Of a stretch of 64,000 nucleotides of DNA, positions 13,480 through 22,093 are shown piece after piece (the first letter of the stretch is position 1; each line of letters begins with the position of its first letter). Position numbers and translations under genes: made by a program. This stretch comes from Panonychus citri. Its lineage: Eukaryota; Arthropoda; Arachnida; Trombidiformes; Tetranychidae. The DNA lies in contig NW_026515465.1 of NCBI RefSeq assembly GCF_014898815.1, forward strand, positions 1 through 64,000, read 5' to 3'. The notes under the pieces are model-generated. The model was not told the DNA's origin and did no database searches. It worked only from the letters and a program-made list of their open reading frames with translations.

Positions 13480-14282
13480 CTAGAATTGAAGAAGATGAAA
13501 AAAGATCGTTAGAACAACAAGTTCGAAGGTAAAAAAGACAATTCGAAACAAAAAAAAATCGAATTCACTAACTAGAACTATCACCAAAGTGACTTCTCGA
13601 ATTCTCAGCTAAATTTAAATTCAGACAATTAGATTAATTCTAATTGTATCTTCATCATCACCATGAGAAAGTTAATTGTTAACTGATCTGTTATAATGCA
13701 ACGTAATTAAATTAAGCTTAATTGTAGTCAATGTTTGATATGAACAGAAAAAATTAACAATAACAAAGTTTAATTGTCAATTAACTAATGATCTAACTTT
13801 TTAAGTTAGTGAAAACTTTTTTGCTCCTCATTAATTGTTACTGTTGTTGCTTAACAATTAACTAATTATCCTAAATATTGACCTTTCTTTTCGTTACAAT
13901 CAGTAAATTGTATCACTAGTGTTTAAGATAATCTGAGAAAATGATTAGTAACTTTCACACAATTAAAAAAAAAAGTTCTTAAAATAAACTAACAATCAGA
14001 TAAAAACACTAATCAGTTACCTTGAAAAATGATTAACAAATTAATCTTTGGCTAATTGTGTGATAATTAATTGTTATATCCTTAACAATATCAACTGATT
14101 AAATATAAATTCATTGAATTAACTTAAATTTACTTTTGCTTGGTTGATCTAAATCATTACCATTGTCACCTTTACACAATTTGAATGGTTAATTGTTAAC
14201 CTTGGTAAACAATTAACAAGGTAAAACAAGAAAATTAAGAAATAACAATCAATTCTCAATTAAGTGGAAAAGATTAACTTAC

Positions 14283-14303
14283 TTGATTAGTGATAATCTC
14301 ATA
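14283..14303 (-). pseudogene. GRXCR-like exon 1, 3' fragment left of the Polinton
   Basis: These 21 bases read TATGAG followed by five codons (Ile-Ile-Thr-Asn-Gln), and then a strong splice donor GTAAGT at 14277-14282. The first six bases are the duplicated target. The frame agrees exactly with the fragment at 31830-32012 and with exon 2, which is the evidence that the element landed inside coding sequence, only 15 bases of unique exon before the donor. Confidence 0.8.
14298..14303. repeat. Target-site duplication, left copy (CTCATA)
   Basis: Six bases identical to 31830-31835 immediately outside the terminal inverted repeats. Six-base duplications are the Polinton/Maverick hallmark. Confidence 0.95.
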
Positions 14304-14357
14304 AGTAGTAATAAACTGCTGGCTTTGGCTCATTTCATGAGCCAAAGCTCAGCAGTT
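14304..14357. repeat. Polinton left terminal inverted repeat (54 bp)
   Basis: Matches the reverse complement of 31776-31829 without mismatch; similarity stops at 14358. Bases 14314-14357 are themselves a near-perfect palindrome: 12-bp arms GCTTTGGCTCAT around TTC, extended by eight further pairs with one bulged base. Confidence 0.95.
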
Positions 14358-14388
14358 GTCTTTATTCATTTAAAATTGGTTATACATT

Positions 14389-14834
14389 TTAATAATCATC
14401 TTCATTAAGAATTTTAGTCAAAATATTTTTCAATATTTTTTCATTCATTGAATGTTTACAAATTTTAAACAATGAAAAAAATTTTCTAATTCTATTAACC
14501 AAGATTACGAATAAGACACAAAAATAACCACACGCTGTAGAATCATTTCCTTGATATTTCATGGATGAATGGCTGTATCCATTTGGTGCATTACGTTCTA
14601 TAAATGTCAAAATCAAACCATCAGGCTGACGTCCAAATGAATCAAAATATAAAGCACGACCATAGTTATTGAAATGTACAGCAACCCAATGTGATCCTTC
14701 TTTATAGCTTTCATCTAAGTTTATTACATAAGCTTTAGGTTTTATGGTAAGATGTGGTAAACGATCAATTGGGTAAACACCACCAAACCATTTATATTTT
14801 TCAAAGCATTGTTAATATCTATGCTCGTAAGCAT
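14389..14834 (-). pseudogene. Polinton adenain-like cysteine protease (PRO), one frame lesion
   Basis: Maturation protease of the C48/adenain type, expected to cleave capsid precursors. The ATG is at 14834, one base before the end of the capsid gene. The catalytic triad is visible in order: His in SHWVAVHF, Asp in YFDSFG and Cys in TACGYFC, with GGVYPIDRLP before the His. The length (about 148 codons) is short for the family. The frame changes between the N-terminal MLTSIDINNAL and the rest at a T5 run (14797-14801, plus strand), consistent with a one-base indel. The catalytic part (from about 14800 down) is a single open frame. It is the last minus-strand gene, 31 bases from the left terminal repeat. 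Confidence 0.88.
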
Positions 14835-14835
14835 T

Positions 14836-16062
14836 TTAGTAATCTATTGTTACTTGTCTATCTTTGTCTATCGTTATTAGATTATCATATTGTCCAAAAA
14901 TAATGGCTTTGACAGACTTATCTAATGTTTTAGAAAATCTTATTTCTAATCTAACCTTTCCTCTTTTAATTAAAGATAATACACCAGTCTCTGCTCCTAA
15001 GTCACCACCTATATCGAAAGCAAATAGAACAGTACTTTTCAAATATTTTTCATAGTCTAATTTCATTTGAGGAACTCCATCATCTTGACCAAGAACACGG
15101 TATAGATCAACGAATTCTCTGACCGCATTATCTTGTTCAAAATTAGGTGTATATGGGATACTTGGATATAATACACCATCAATATTTAAACAGATATGAT
15201 TAATATTGAAATGGTCAAATTTCCAAGGATCTTTTTGAATATCACCACTCAAACTTTTATCATCGACGAATCCAATGATGATCCGTTTTGGTAATTGTCC
15301 AATGAAAATATTCTCAATTGTTACATTAGAAACTCCTTTGGAAATTGTTAATCCTTTTGTATCAGATCTAGTTACAAAATATTTAGCCGGAAATGATTCT
15401 AAAGTTTTCGCAATTGAAACTTGGACATCAGGATATAGTTTAACCCGTCTCAATATCAGAGAAAAGGCGTTAATTTTAACAGAATAATTTGTATCAGTAA
15501 TTGAAATTAAAGGAAAACTTGAGGTGCTTCTAGTGAACTTAAATATGATGGGTACACCATTCAATAGAAGTTTGTCTTGTGTACACATAGGCACATTTAA
15601 TCTAAAGTATAGTTCATAAGTTTTATTAGGTTGAACGTTTGTTTCCTTATTGATAACACCTTTTTCGGCTTCACAAGGATGACGGTATAATAAATTTTCA
15701 AGATAAGCTTGATAATGATACATATTATTTGCTAAGGAAGTATTGACAGTTCCTAGAATAAGATCAACTTGTTCAAATAGCGCGTTACCAAAGTTATTCA
15801 CAAGTTTAACTGTATTTTCTTTGTCCACTATTTGACCTTTATCATTCAAAATATTCAAATTAATATGAACCATTGTAGCACTTAAGTCAGTGAAATCTTC
15901 AGATGCAGGAATATTAAGCTCATAAGTCTTTCCGTTTTCTAAACTAGCAGCTGGTCTATAGTCAACTTCATAGTATGTATCAATGGCGACTTGGTGGGGA
16001 ACAACGAATATAGAAAGTTCACTTTTACTTGCAGGCATTGATGATTGATGTAGATACTCCAT
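14836..16062 (-). CDS. Polinton major capsid protein (double jelly-roll)
   Basis: Open frame of 408 aa from the ATG at 16062; a TTG further upstream is not credible as a start in a eukaryotic context. Double-jelly-roll capsid proteins form pseudo-hexameric trimers of icosahedral shells. Diagnostic segments: NNFGNALFEQVDLILG near residue 89, followed by NMYHYQAYLENLLYR, and LYFRLNVPMCTQDKLLLNGV near residue 153. These match the conserved blocks (ALFxQVdxxLN, YxYrAYlExLL, LxxxLLNGV) of the family to which the C. elegans F54H12.2-like proteins belong, from memory. It is shorter than many relatives (450-650 aa). No frame lesion. The small basic protein gene ends one base upstream. Confidence 0.85.
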   Translation of the reverse strand: MEYLHQSSMPASKSELSIFVVPHQVAIDTYYEVDYRPAASLENGKTYELNIPASEDFTDLSATMVHINLNILNDKGQIVDKENTVKLVNNFGNALFEQVDLILGTVNTSLANNMYHYQAYLENLLYRHPCEAEKGVINKETNVQPNKTYELYFRLNVPMCTQDKLLLNGVPIIFKFTRSTSSFPLISITDTNYSVKINAFSLILRRVKLYPDVQVSIAKTLESFPAKYFVTRSDTKGLTISKGVSNVTIENIFIGQLPKRIIIGFVDDKSLSGDIQKDPWKFDHFNINHICLNIDGVLYPSIPYTPNFEQDNAVREFVDLYRVLGQDDGVPQMKLDYEKYLKSTVLFAFDIGGDLGAETGVLSLIKRGKVRLEIRFSKTLDKSVKAIIFGQYDNLITIDKDRQVTIDY

Positions 16063-16063
16063 A

Positions 16064-16474
16064 TTAGTCAAAAATATCTTTTTTATTTACTTTTCTTTTC
16101 TTACTTCTATTTTTCTTATATGTTTTTTTACGTTTAACACCAGAGCCTTTTTGCTCTATATAATCAGATGTTTTAGATAATGATTCTTTAGCAGCTTCCT
16201 TTAAACCTTGTTTAGCCCTTGTTATTAAAACTTGTTTGATATTTCTTTTCTTATCTAAGATATCTTGTCCCACATTTACTCCAGTTTTTAGTGCATGTTT
16301 ACCAAACATTTTGAGAATCGGTATTCCAAATCTTCTGATTAAAGTACCAATACCATAACCTCTTTGATATGGAAAACCTCTATAGACACTGATATCCGAA
16401 AACCCTGAACCAGCTTGAGTTTTATAAAAGTGAGTGAAATTAGAATCACAAGAACAATAAACTTTTCTTTGCAT
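16064..16474 (-). CDS. Polinton small basic protein (putative minor virion/core protein)
   Basis: 136 aa, ATG at 16474, stop one base before the capsid start. It has a short Cys-containing head, a Gly/Tyr/Arg-rich segment (FRG-like motif YRGFPYQRGYGIGTLIRRFG), an amphipathic middle helix (LKMFGKHALKTGVNVGQDIL) and a strongly basic C-terminus (KRKKTYKKNRSKKRK). Arthropod Polintons often have a protein of this design just upstream of the major capsid gene. A nucleic-acid-binding or membrane-active virion role comparable to adenoviral minor core proteins is inference. Confidence 0.65.
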   Translation of the reverse strand: MQRKVYCSCDSNFTHFYKTQAGSGFSDISVYRGFPYQRGYGIGTLIRRFGIPILKMFGKHALKTGVNVGQDILDKKRNIKQVLITRAKQGLKEAAKESLSKTSDYIEQKGSGVKRKKTYKKNRSKKRKVNKKDIFD

Positions 16475-16530
16475 TTTATCTTTATTTCATTTCAATAGCT
16501 AATTAGTATTACAGTTTTTCTTATATAGTT

Positions 16531-18610
16531 TCAAACTCTTTTCAAATGTAAACCAATAAGAACTCGGCCTGATGCGAATTTTATTTGATTACCCATCTCA
16601 TCAGTTAGTAAAAAATTTATATCATCGATACGGTTAGTTCTTAGTGGATAATAAAATGGCTTCAGAAATCTCTCATGAACAATTTCTGATTTATCACCTC
16701 GTTTTAATGGAAGAACTCTCAGAACACGTGCAGATTTATTTCCAACAAAATGTTCAGCTACAATGTCTGAATGAATAAACATTAAATGAGAACGCAAATT
16801 AAGGTTGCAATTATTCACCCCAGTGAAGGATTTAGCTCCATTGTTGAAAGATTGAAGCATTTGCAAATACGAATTAGAATCAAATCCTAGAGCAGAAATG
16901 AAATTTATATCTGGAAAATAGGGAACAAATATATTTCCTTCATGCACTCCTGGGAAAATGATTATTTTACCATCATTATAGGAGATACCGGGAACTGATT
17001 CTATATCAGTGGGTTTCTCAATATTTTTACCCTTACTTTTACTGATAATACCAAGTTCGGATAATCGCAGTAAAAGAATCTTCCCCTGTTGTTCAACTCT
17101 AGATTTTTCTTCTTCCAAAGATCTTTTAACTCGTTCTGTTTCATTCAGAATTTGTTCGATGTTTTTAGTTTTATTCTCTAACTCGAATAGCAACTCGGAT
17201 TTTTTTCCTTTCAGTTCATTATTTTCAATTTTTAATTGATCAAGAGTATCATTGTTAGCAATATTCATTTTGTTAAGATTATCTCTTTCTTCTTGTAGAA
17301 TTATAAGCTTTTCTTTAATTTCTTTGATCTCTTTGTCTCGTTGCTCTATCAATGTATTGAATTTAGTATTTAAAAGTGTAATATTATCATTACATTTGTT
17401 GAGCTCAGCAACCTTACTAGATATTACATCTATTGATTGATTATTTTCCATCTCATAGTTTTTTTGACTCTCATTCTGGACTTTTTTAAGCTCAGTTATT
17501 TGTTTGTTCAAATTTTCAATTTCTTCTTCGTATTTTCTCTTCATTTCTCTTTTATTGTTTCTGCTAAAACGCTTCGTGTTGTCTCTTATTTTCCTCAAGC
17601 TTAAGTATATTTTCTGTCTTTCTTCTGAATCATTGATATGTTTTCTGAAAATTCCTGCATATCTCTTTCATGTTTAGCTATTTGAATATTAAGATTGTGA
17701 TTGAGTTCTTTTCTAATCTAATCTCTTTCCGTATATTTTCGATAGTTTCTTCATGACGTTGAATGTGACCTCTTAATGTTTGAATGGTATTGTCTTTGAG
17801 TCTTGTGATACTTTCGATTTCTGAATTTTTCTCATTATTGAATGAAGCTTTTTTCCCGATTTGATCTTGTAAATCATGAACTTGTTGAACAAATTGCTTG
17901 AGTGATGCTTGTAATTTATCGATTTGCTGTTGTTGTTCAATAGTCTGTTTTTCATACTTGTCCATTTCATTGTATAAACTTTGTAAATCGATTTTATCTT
18001 TGAATTTTTCTCTCAAAGTTTTGAAAATATTTCTTCTTTCGTTGTCTGACAATTCTCTAAGTTTTTTAGCATCCCATTCAGCTACGAAGGTGTTAATATC
18101 TACATTTGGTTGAGTTTCAGGTGACCAAATAGTTTCAAATGTATTAACAGAAGATTGATTTTGCAAATTTTCAGAATTCGTTTCTGAGTTACTTTTTTCA
18201 TTAGGCTCGTTTACATTGGATTTATTATCACCAATCTGTTTATTATCAAGAGTTTGCTCAACTGATCTTTTACTTCGTTTATTGCTTGTATTATCGTTAT
18301 ATAAATCGAGGAGAGCTCTATTTATTTTCTCGATAATTTTATGTGTATCGTCTGTTTCCTCTAAATCGATATCGGTTATCATTTTTCCAGTAACAGAATT
18401 GTTAGATAGCAGTTGAACTTCTAGTTTAAATGACGATGGTCTAACATCAACAGGATAAAATATTTCTTGTACCCCAACTACCCAGTCACCATCTAACTTC
18501 AATGAATATGGTAGTTTATTCGAGAATTTACTAAGGGTATTTTCTGGAAAATGGTCCAGTGAATCATTAGAAACCACTTCTACAAAATGTTCTTCAGATT
18601 GATTCCACAT
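16531..18610 (-). pseudogene. Polinton penton-like minor capsid protein with coiled-coil middle, frame broken
   Basis: Two open stretches form one gene. The 5' part (ATG at 18610, to 17678) starts with the minor-capsid jelly-roll signature FPENTLSKFSNKLPYSLKL and DGDWVVGVQEIFYPV. The 3' part (about 17667-16531) ends with its partner: HSDIVAEHFVG, SARVLRVLPL, FYYPLRTNRIDDINF and ASGRVLIGLHLKR, the usual end of Polinton minor capsids. Between lie about 250 codons of Lys/Glu/Gln-rich coiled coil, longer than I expect in the family. At least two frame changes occur between 17720 and 17590. The first coincides with a tandem 5-bp duplication (CTAAT CTAAT, around 17710-17720), which alone would shift the frame. 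The start overlaps the integrase end by 17 bases. Confidence 0.8.
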
Positions 18611-19663
18611 CTTTAACCCAGCTGTTAAATTTATCAGGGTATCCAATCCACTTCACAAAATATTCTTTTTTCTTAGTTTTAGAGTTTATCCTCGTCTTTA
18701 ATACTTTAACTTGTAATAGATCAGGCTCGTTAGCATGTAATAACTGAGAATGATAAAAAATTGATGTTATCGGTTCACCTTCGTAGTCAGAAAGTCGATA
18801 AATATATCCTTGTGGAGATTTTTTCACTTTTACAACTTTGAATATTTCTTCAGTAAATGTACTTGTAGCACCTTTTTCAAATTTTCTTTATCACGAGATA
18901 TGCGAACTGTATCACCAATTGAATAGGGTTTTCTTCTATCTTTGAATTTAGGATGAGACTTTCTTATATTAGCTAAAACATTTGAACGATTACTTTCATT
19001 GACTTCAGATGGCGTCATCTGTATTATTCGGTGGTAGGAATGATTATATGCATCGATTATATTTTCAAGGACATCTATATATCTATGCGTATTTTGATAA
19101 TATAAATATCTATATAATCTATTGCGTAATGTTCTGTTAAATCTTTCAACTATTGCGCATTTAATCTCACCGTCAGTTGCGTAAAAAAAATTTATGTTAA
19201 AACTTTTGAAGAATTTTTTAACTGGTTCATTTTTAAACTCCTTCCCTTGATCACTTTGAATTTTTTGAGGTACACGCCCTTTGGATAAAATATCTTCAAA
19301 TGCTTTGATGATATCAGTTGATTTTTTTGTTTTCAAAGCTCTGGCCCAAACAAAACGACTGAAACAATCGATAACATTTAGAATGTATTTGAAACCACTA
19401 TTTTCTCTTGATATCCATGACATATCCATTAAATCGATTTGCCATTGTTCATCAATATTTGTTACGATAATTGGTAGTCTAGGGTACGGTTTTCTTACTT
19501 CCTTGAACAGATTATATGCGTTTTGTTTTTTTAACCAAGATTTTACAGTCTCAAATGAAATGTCAGGATTTATTTTTTTCGCTTCTCTGTAGAGTCTATT
19601 AATACCTCCTAATGAGCCAGGATTTTTTACTGTGAAGTAGATATTTTTGAGAGTCCTTTCCAT
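18594..19663 (-). pseudogene. Polinton integrase (RVE/DDE) with C-terminal chromodomain, one frame lesion
   Basis: Retroviral-type integrase that inserts linear element DNA and leaves the 6-bp duplication. ATG at 19663. Residues 1-60 are a helical N-terminal region; the catalytic core has Asp77 (QWQIDLMD), Asp138 (QSDQGKEF) and Glu173 (IVERFNRT), a D-D-35-E arrangement. After the core, PYSIGDTVRISRDKENLKK begins the SH3-like region. The chromodomain (VLKTR, KKEYFVKWIGYPDKFNSWV) is in another frame, 18827-18594. The frame changes at a T5 run (18873-18877, plus strand), consistent with a one-base indel. Overlaps the upstream gene by 37 bases. Confidence 0.92.
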
Positions 19664-20412
19664 GTTTGTTGAATATTACTTTGTAAATTCTTTTTTGCAA
19701 GGTAACTGCTATTATCAATCTTTTTCATTAAATCAGGATATGATTGCAGTGCATCTAGAACTCGTAGCACTCCACGAGGTGTTGGAATTTTAGTCAAATC
19801 AGATTTTTTAAACATAAATAGGAAAGGTAAAACTTTACTCAACTTAGAGTTATGCATAGGCGTTCCATCGTTTCTAAGTATGTTATCGTCCTGAACCAGA
19901 CCTGGTATCTTTCTTATAGCTTCTTCGATTTCAGCTAAATTTAGTGAGGTTTTATTTAACAGCGTATTTTCTGTCGAATCGTATTGTGTCGATGTTGATG
20001 GTAAAATACTCTCATACTTATCATCTGATACATCAAAATCTTGTTGTCTGACCGATGGTGTTGATGTGGCTACTGGTTTAAAACTTTTAACTGGTGATGT
20101 AATACTTTCATTAAAATTATCATTTTCATCTTCATAAACTACAGGTTTTTTAAGATATTGATTTGGTAACTTATGTTGAATATCATGGTTTTTGATGAAA
20201 TCGCTTATTTGATCTCTGATTTCTCCATCTTGTTCAAGTTTCTTTTCACGATTCTCTAATGATCTATGAACAATTTGATTTATCAATCTAACTTTCATTT
20301 CGTCAGCTAAATTCGCATTTAATATTGGTTTTATGTCTGATGCATTATCTGGTAGACATTTTTTATTATATTCTCGTTCTGAAATAAGAACCATTTTAGT
20401 CAAAGTGTTCAT
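19627..20412 (-). CDS. Polinton conserved protein of unknown function
   Basis: Intact 261-aa frame, ATG at 20412. The N-terminal part starts MNTLTKMVLISEREYNK, recalling the KMVLIPxxxY heads of a protein commonly placed upstream of the integrase in arthropod Polintons. A Ser/Thr/Asp-rich linker follows (about residues 95-160). The C-terminal globular part contains PRGVLRVLDAL and YPDLMKKID. No catalytic motif is recognisable. It overlaps the small basic protein gene at its 5' end and the integrase at its 3' end, so it is part of the same compact cluster. A virion or DNA-binding role is only conceivable. Confidence 0.6.
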   Translation of the reverse strand: MNTLTKMVLISEREYNKKCLPDNASDIKPILNANLADEMKVRLINQIVHRSLENREKKLEQDGEIRDQISDFIKNHDIQHKLPNQYLKKPVVYEDENDNFNESITSPVKSFKPVATSTPSVRQQDFDVSDDKYESILPSTSTQYDSTENTLLNKTSLNLAEIEEAIRKIPGLVQDDNILRNDGTPMHNSKLSKVLPFLFMFKKSDLTKIPTPRGVLRVLDALQSYPDLMKKIDNSSYLAKKNLQSNIQQTWKGLSKISTSQ

Positions 20413-20700
20413 TTTATAAATTTACGTGCTACAATATCAGCAAGAAGCGATATTGCAGGAATTAAAAGAGCTGGAAGAGCACCACCATGTTGTATGATTA
20501 TCTTTTTTTTATTTTTTAAAGAAGAACTTTTTCCTAATTTTCTAAGAACTTTCTTATATGGTTTAAGTCTTCTTTTCTGATTCGCTTTGAGGGAATGTTT
20601 CCTTTCAAGATATTTTACTAATATCACTTATTGTTGAATATATTTTACGGACATTTATCTAGTATTTGTTTTCTCTTCTTATCAGTCTTTACTTTACTTA
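20409..20700 (-). pseudogene. Polinton small basic/hydrophobic protein, 5' part frame-shifted
   Basis: The 3' 72 codons (20627-20409) read ANQKRRLKPYKKVLRKLG, then KNKKKIIIQHGG and a hydrophobic end ALPALLIPAISLLADIV. This basic-then-GG-then-membrane-like layout is typical of a short protein found in many Polintons and relatives. It has no ATG in frame; the frame opens at a GTG preceded by a stop. Family members have about 50 further N-terminal residues; matching fragments (DKKRKQIL and SDIS) appear in two other frames between 20630 and 20700, so I read two upstream frame lesions. Function unknown; comparison to adenovirus protein mu is speculative. Confidence 0.5.
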
Positions 20701-20774
20701 ATTTTTAAGCACAGGGTAAAAGAAATCGCACTTTGAACAGTCATTTTCAAATGATATAATAAATGATTTTAAGA

Positions 20775-21419
20775 TTAAATCTTATATAATCTATATTTGA
20801 TAAGCAGTAACAAATTTTTCTCACCAAGAACATCAGTGAGCAAGCGAACTTCATCTGGTGTTTGTGTTTTAGTATCAATGAAAAGATAAGAATAAGGCTT
20901 TAAAGTTGCATCTTCAAAGATGTTTCGAAATTTCCGTATTGCGAAGGAAACATTTGTCTTGCAATGTTAGTTGCAATCGATCTATCTCTGGGGTTTTGAA
21001 TAAAACAAAATAATTACAATTTAATGAAATATTGCGGCTTTCAGACCCTTTAACAAAAAGTTTTGTACAATAAGAATCACTGAACAGTTTTATGATGACT
21101 TTTTTGTGAATAATTCAGAGACAATTTTTGAATTTGAAGATTCATTCATTAAGTCATCTATTATAAACAACTCTGGCTGAGCACCATCTAAACTTGTTAA
21201 TATGTTTTCAGATAATCCAGAAATGAAATTAACATTATTAAGATGATTAAATATTTCCTGATATTCACTATAAAAATAAGTTATTCGCGCAGGCATAGGA
21301 TATGAAAATCGAGAAACATTTTCAAGAAATTTCTTTACCCATAACGTTTTACCAGATCCTGACGGACCAGCAATAATCATTGTAAAAGGGTGTTTCAAAT
21401 AAATATCATATAATTTCAT
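20775..21419 (-). pseudogene. Polinton genome-packaging ATPase (FtsK/A32-like), frame broken
   Basis: Predicted motor that loads genome into capsids. ATG at 21419. Walker A GPSGSGKT at residues 18-25 and Walker B LFIIDD at 84-89 are intact in the first 109 codons. Downstream segments with the expected family content (an ILIVQN strand, an Arg-finger-like PRDRSIATNIARQ, and a C-terminal TPDEVRLLTDVLG) are present down to a stop at 20775-20777, but in other frames. One change lies around a T6 run at 21100-21105, a second near 21090, and more follow. Total span of about 215 codons is near the usual 200-260. Confidence 0.88.
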
Positions 21420-21463
21420 TTTAGTTTGTTTAAAATACTTTTATTAATTTTTAATTTTTTTTC

Positions 21464-21973
21464 TTATACAGTTGTATTTTCTAGCGCTTTTTCTTTTTCA
21501 AAGCAAAAACGTTTACAAAAAAGATCTAATGATTTATTTAGCTGTGAATAACTTTTCGCTCCAGTTATTACTAAAGAGCCTTTATGGAAATAATTGAATG
21601 CTGTACCATTTTCTTTCCACATTATAGCAGGAAATAACTCAGGCTCATATGAAACTTTCAGATCACTTTTGAATATTTCTGAAGCTTTTATTATTTTATC
21701 AAATTTTATAACCGCACAAGATCCTGATATTTTTTCAAATATTGCTTCTGGGTAGATATTGTTGATAAAGGTTCCCGCGTCCCTGATAGTTTTAAATCCT
21801 GTCGCAATAATTTTTCCAGATCCGAAAACAAGAAGTCTCTTTTTACCATCTCTTATGATATCAGCATTAAATTTTTTTTTTTTACCGGATTTTCCCTCAA
21901 TTTTAACAGGATGATGCAGATTCCAAACAGAGGCGATATTTACTATTTTAAGAGATGGATAAATTTGTTGCAT
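21464..21973 (-). CDS. TATA-box-binding-protein-like (TBP-fold) protein of the Polinton
   Basis: Intact 169-aa frame, ATG at 21973. It looks like the two-repeat TBP core (about 180 aa). Repeat 1 begins PSLKIVNIASVWNL and includes LLVFGSGKIIATGFKT (residues 47-62); repeat 2 includes SGSCAVIKF (83-91), SYEPELFPAIMW (108-119) and HKGSLVITGAKS (130-141). In eukaryotic TBP the corresponding segments are LKIVNVVxTVNL, LIFSSGKMVCTGAK, YEPELFPGLIY and FVSGKVVLTGAK (family knowledge). The DNA-intercalating Phe pairs cannot be assigned with certainty. No long basic stirrup or TBP N-terminus is present. It lies between PolB and ATPase on the same strand. A role in transcription of element genes, or in binding element ends, is inference. 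Not a copied host TBP: identity is too low. Confidence 0.8.
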   Translation of the reverse strand: MQQIYPSLKIVNIASVWNLHHPVKIEGKSGKKKKFNADIIRDGKKRLLVFGSGKIIATGFKTIRDAGTFINNIYPEAIFEKISGSCAVIKFDKIIKASEIFKSDLKVSYEPELFPAIMWKENGTAFNYFHKGSLVITGAKSYSQLNKSLDLFCKRFCFEKEKALENTTV

Positions 21974-22093
21974 TATAAGTTAGAAAATAAGGTGAATAAG
22001 TAGAATAAATTATTATTATGATTAAAGTTATTATTAATAATGTTGCTGAAATAAGACCGTTCATGGTTATGATCACTTACCTAGTTTTTACCG

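Noticed and set aside
18594..19663. Programmed ribosomal frameshift in the integrase
   Set aside because: The change is at a plain T5 run (A5 on the coding strand), far downstream of the catalytic core, with no slippery heptamer plus pseudoknot visible. Similar changes occur in five other genes, so indel damage or sequencing error is simpler.
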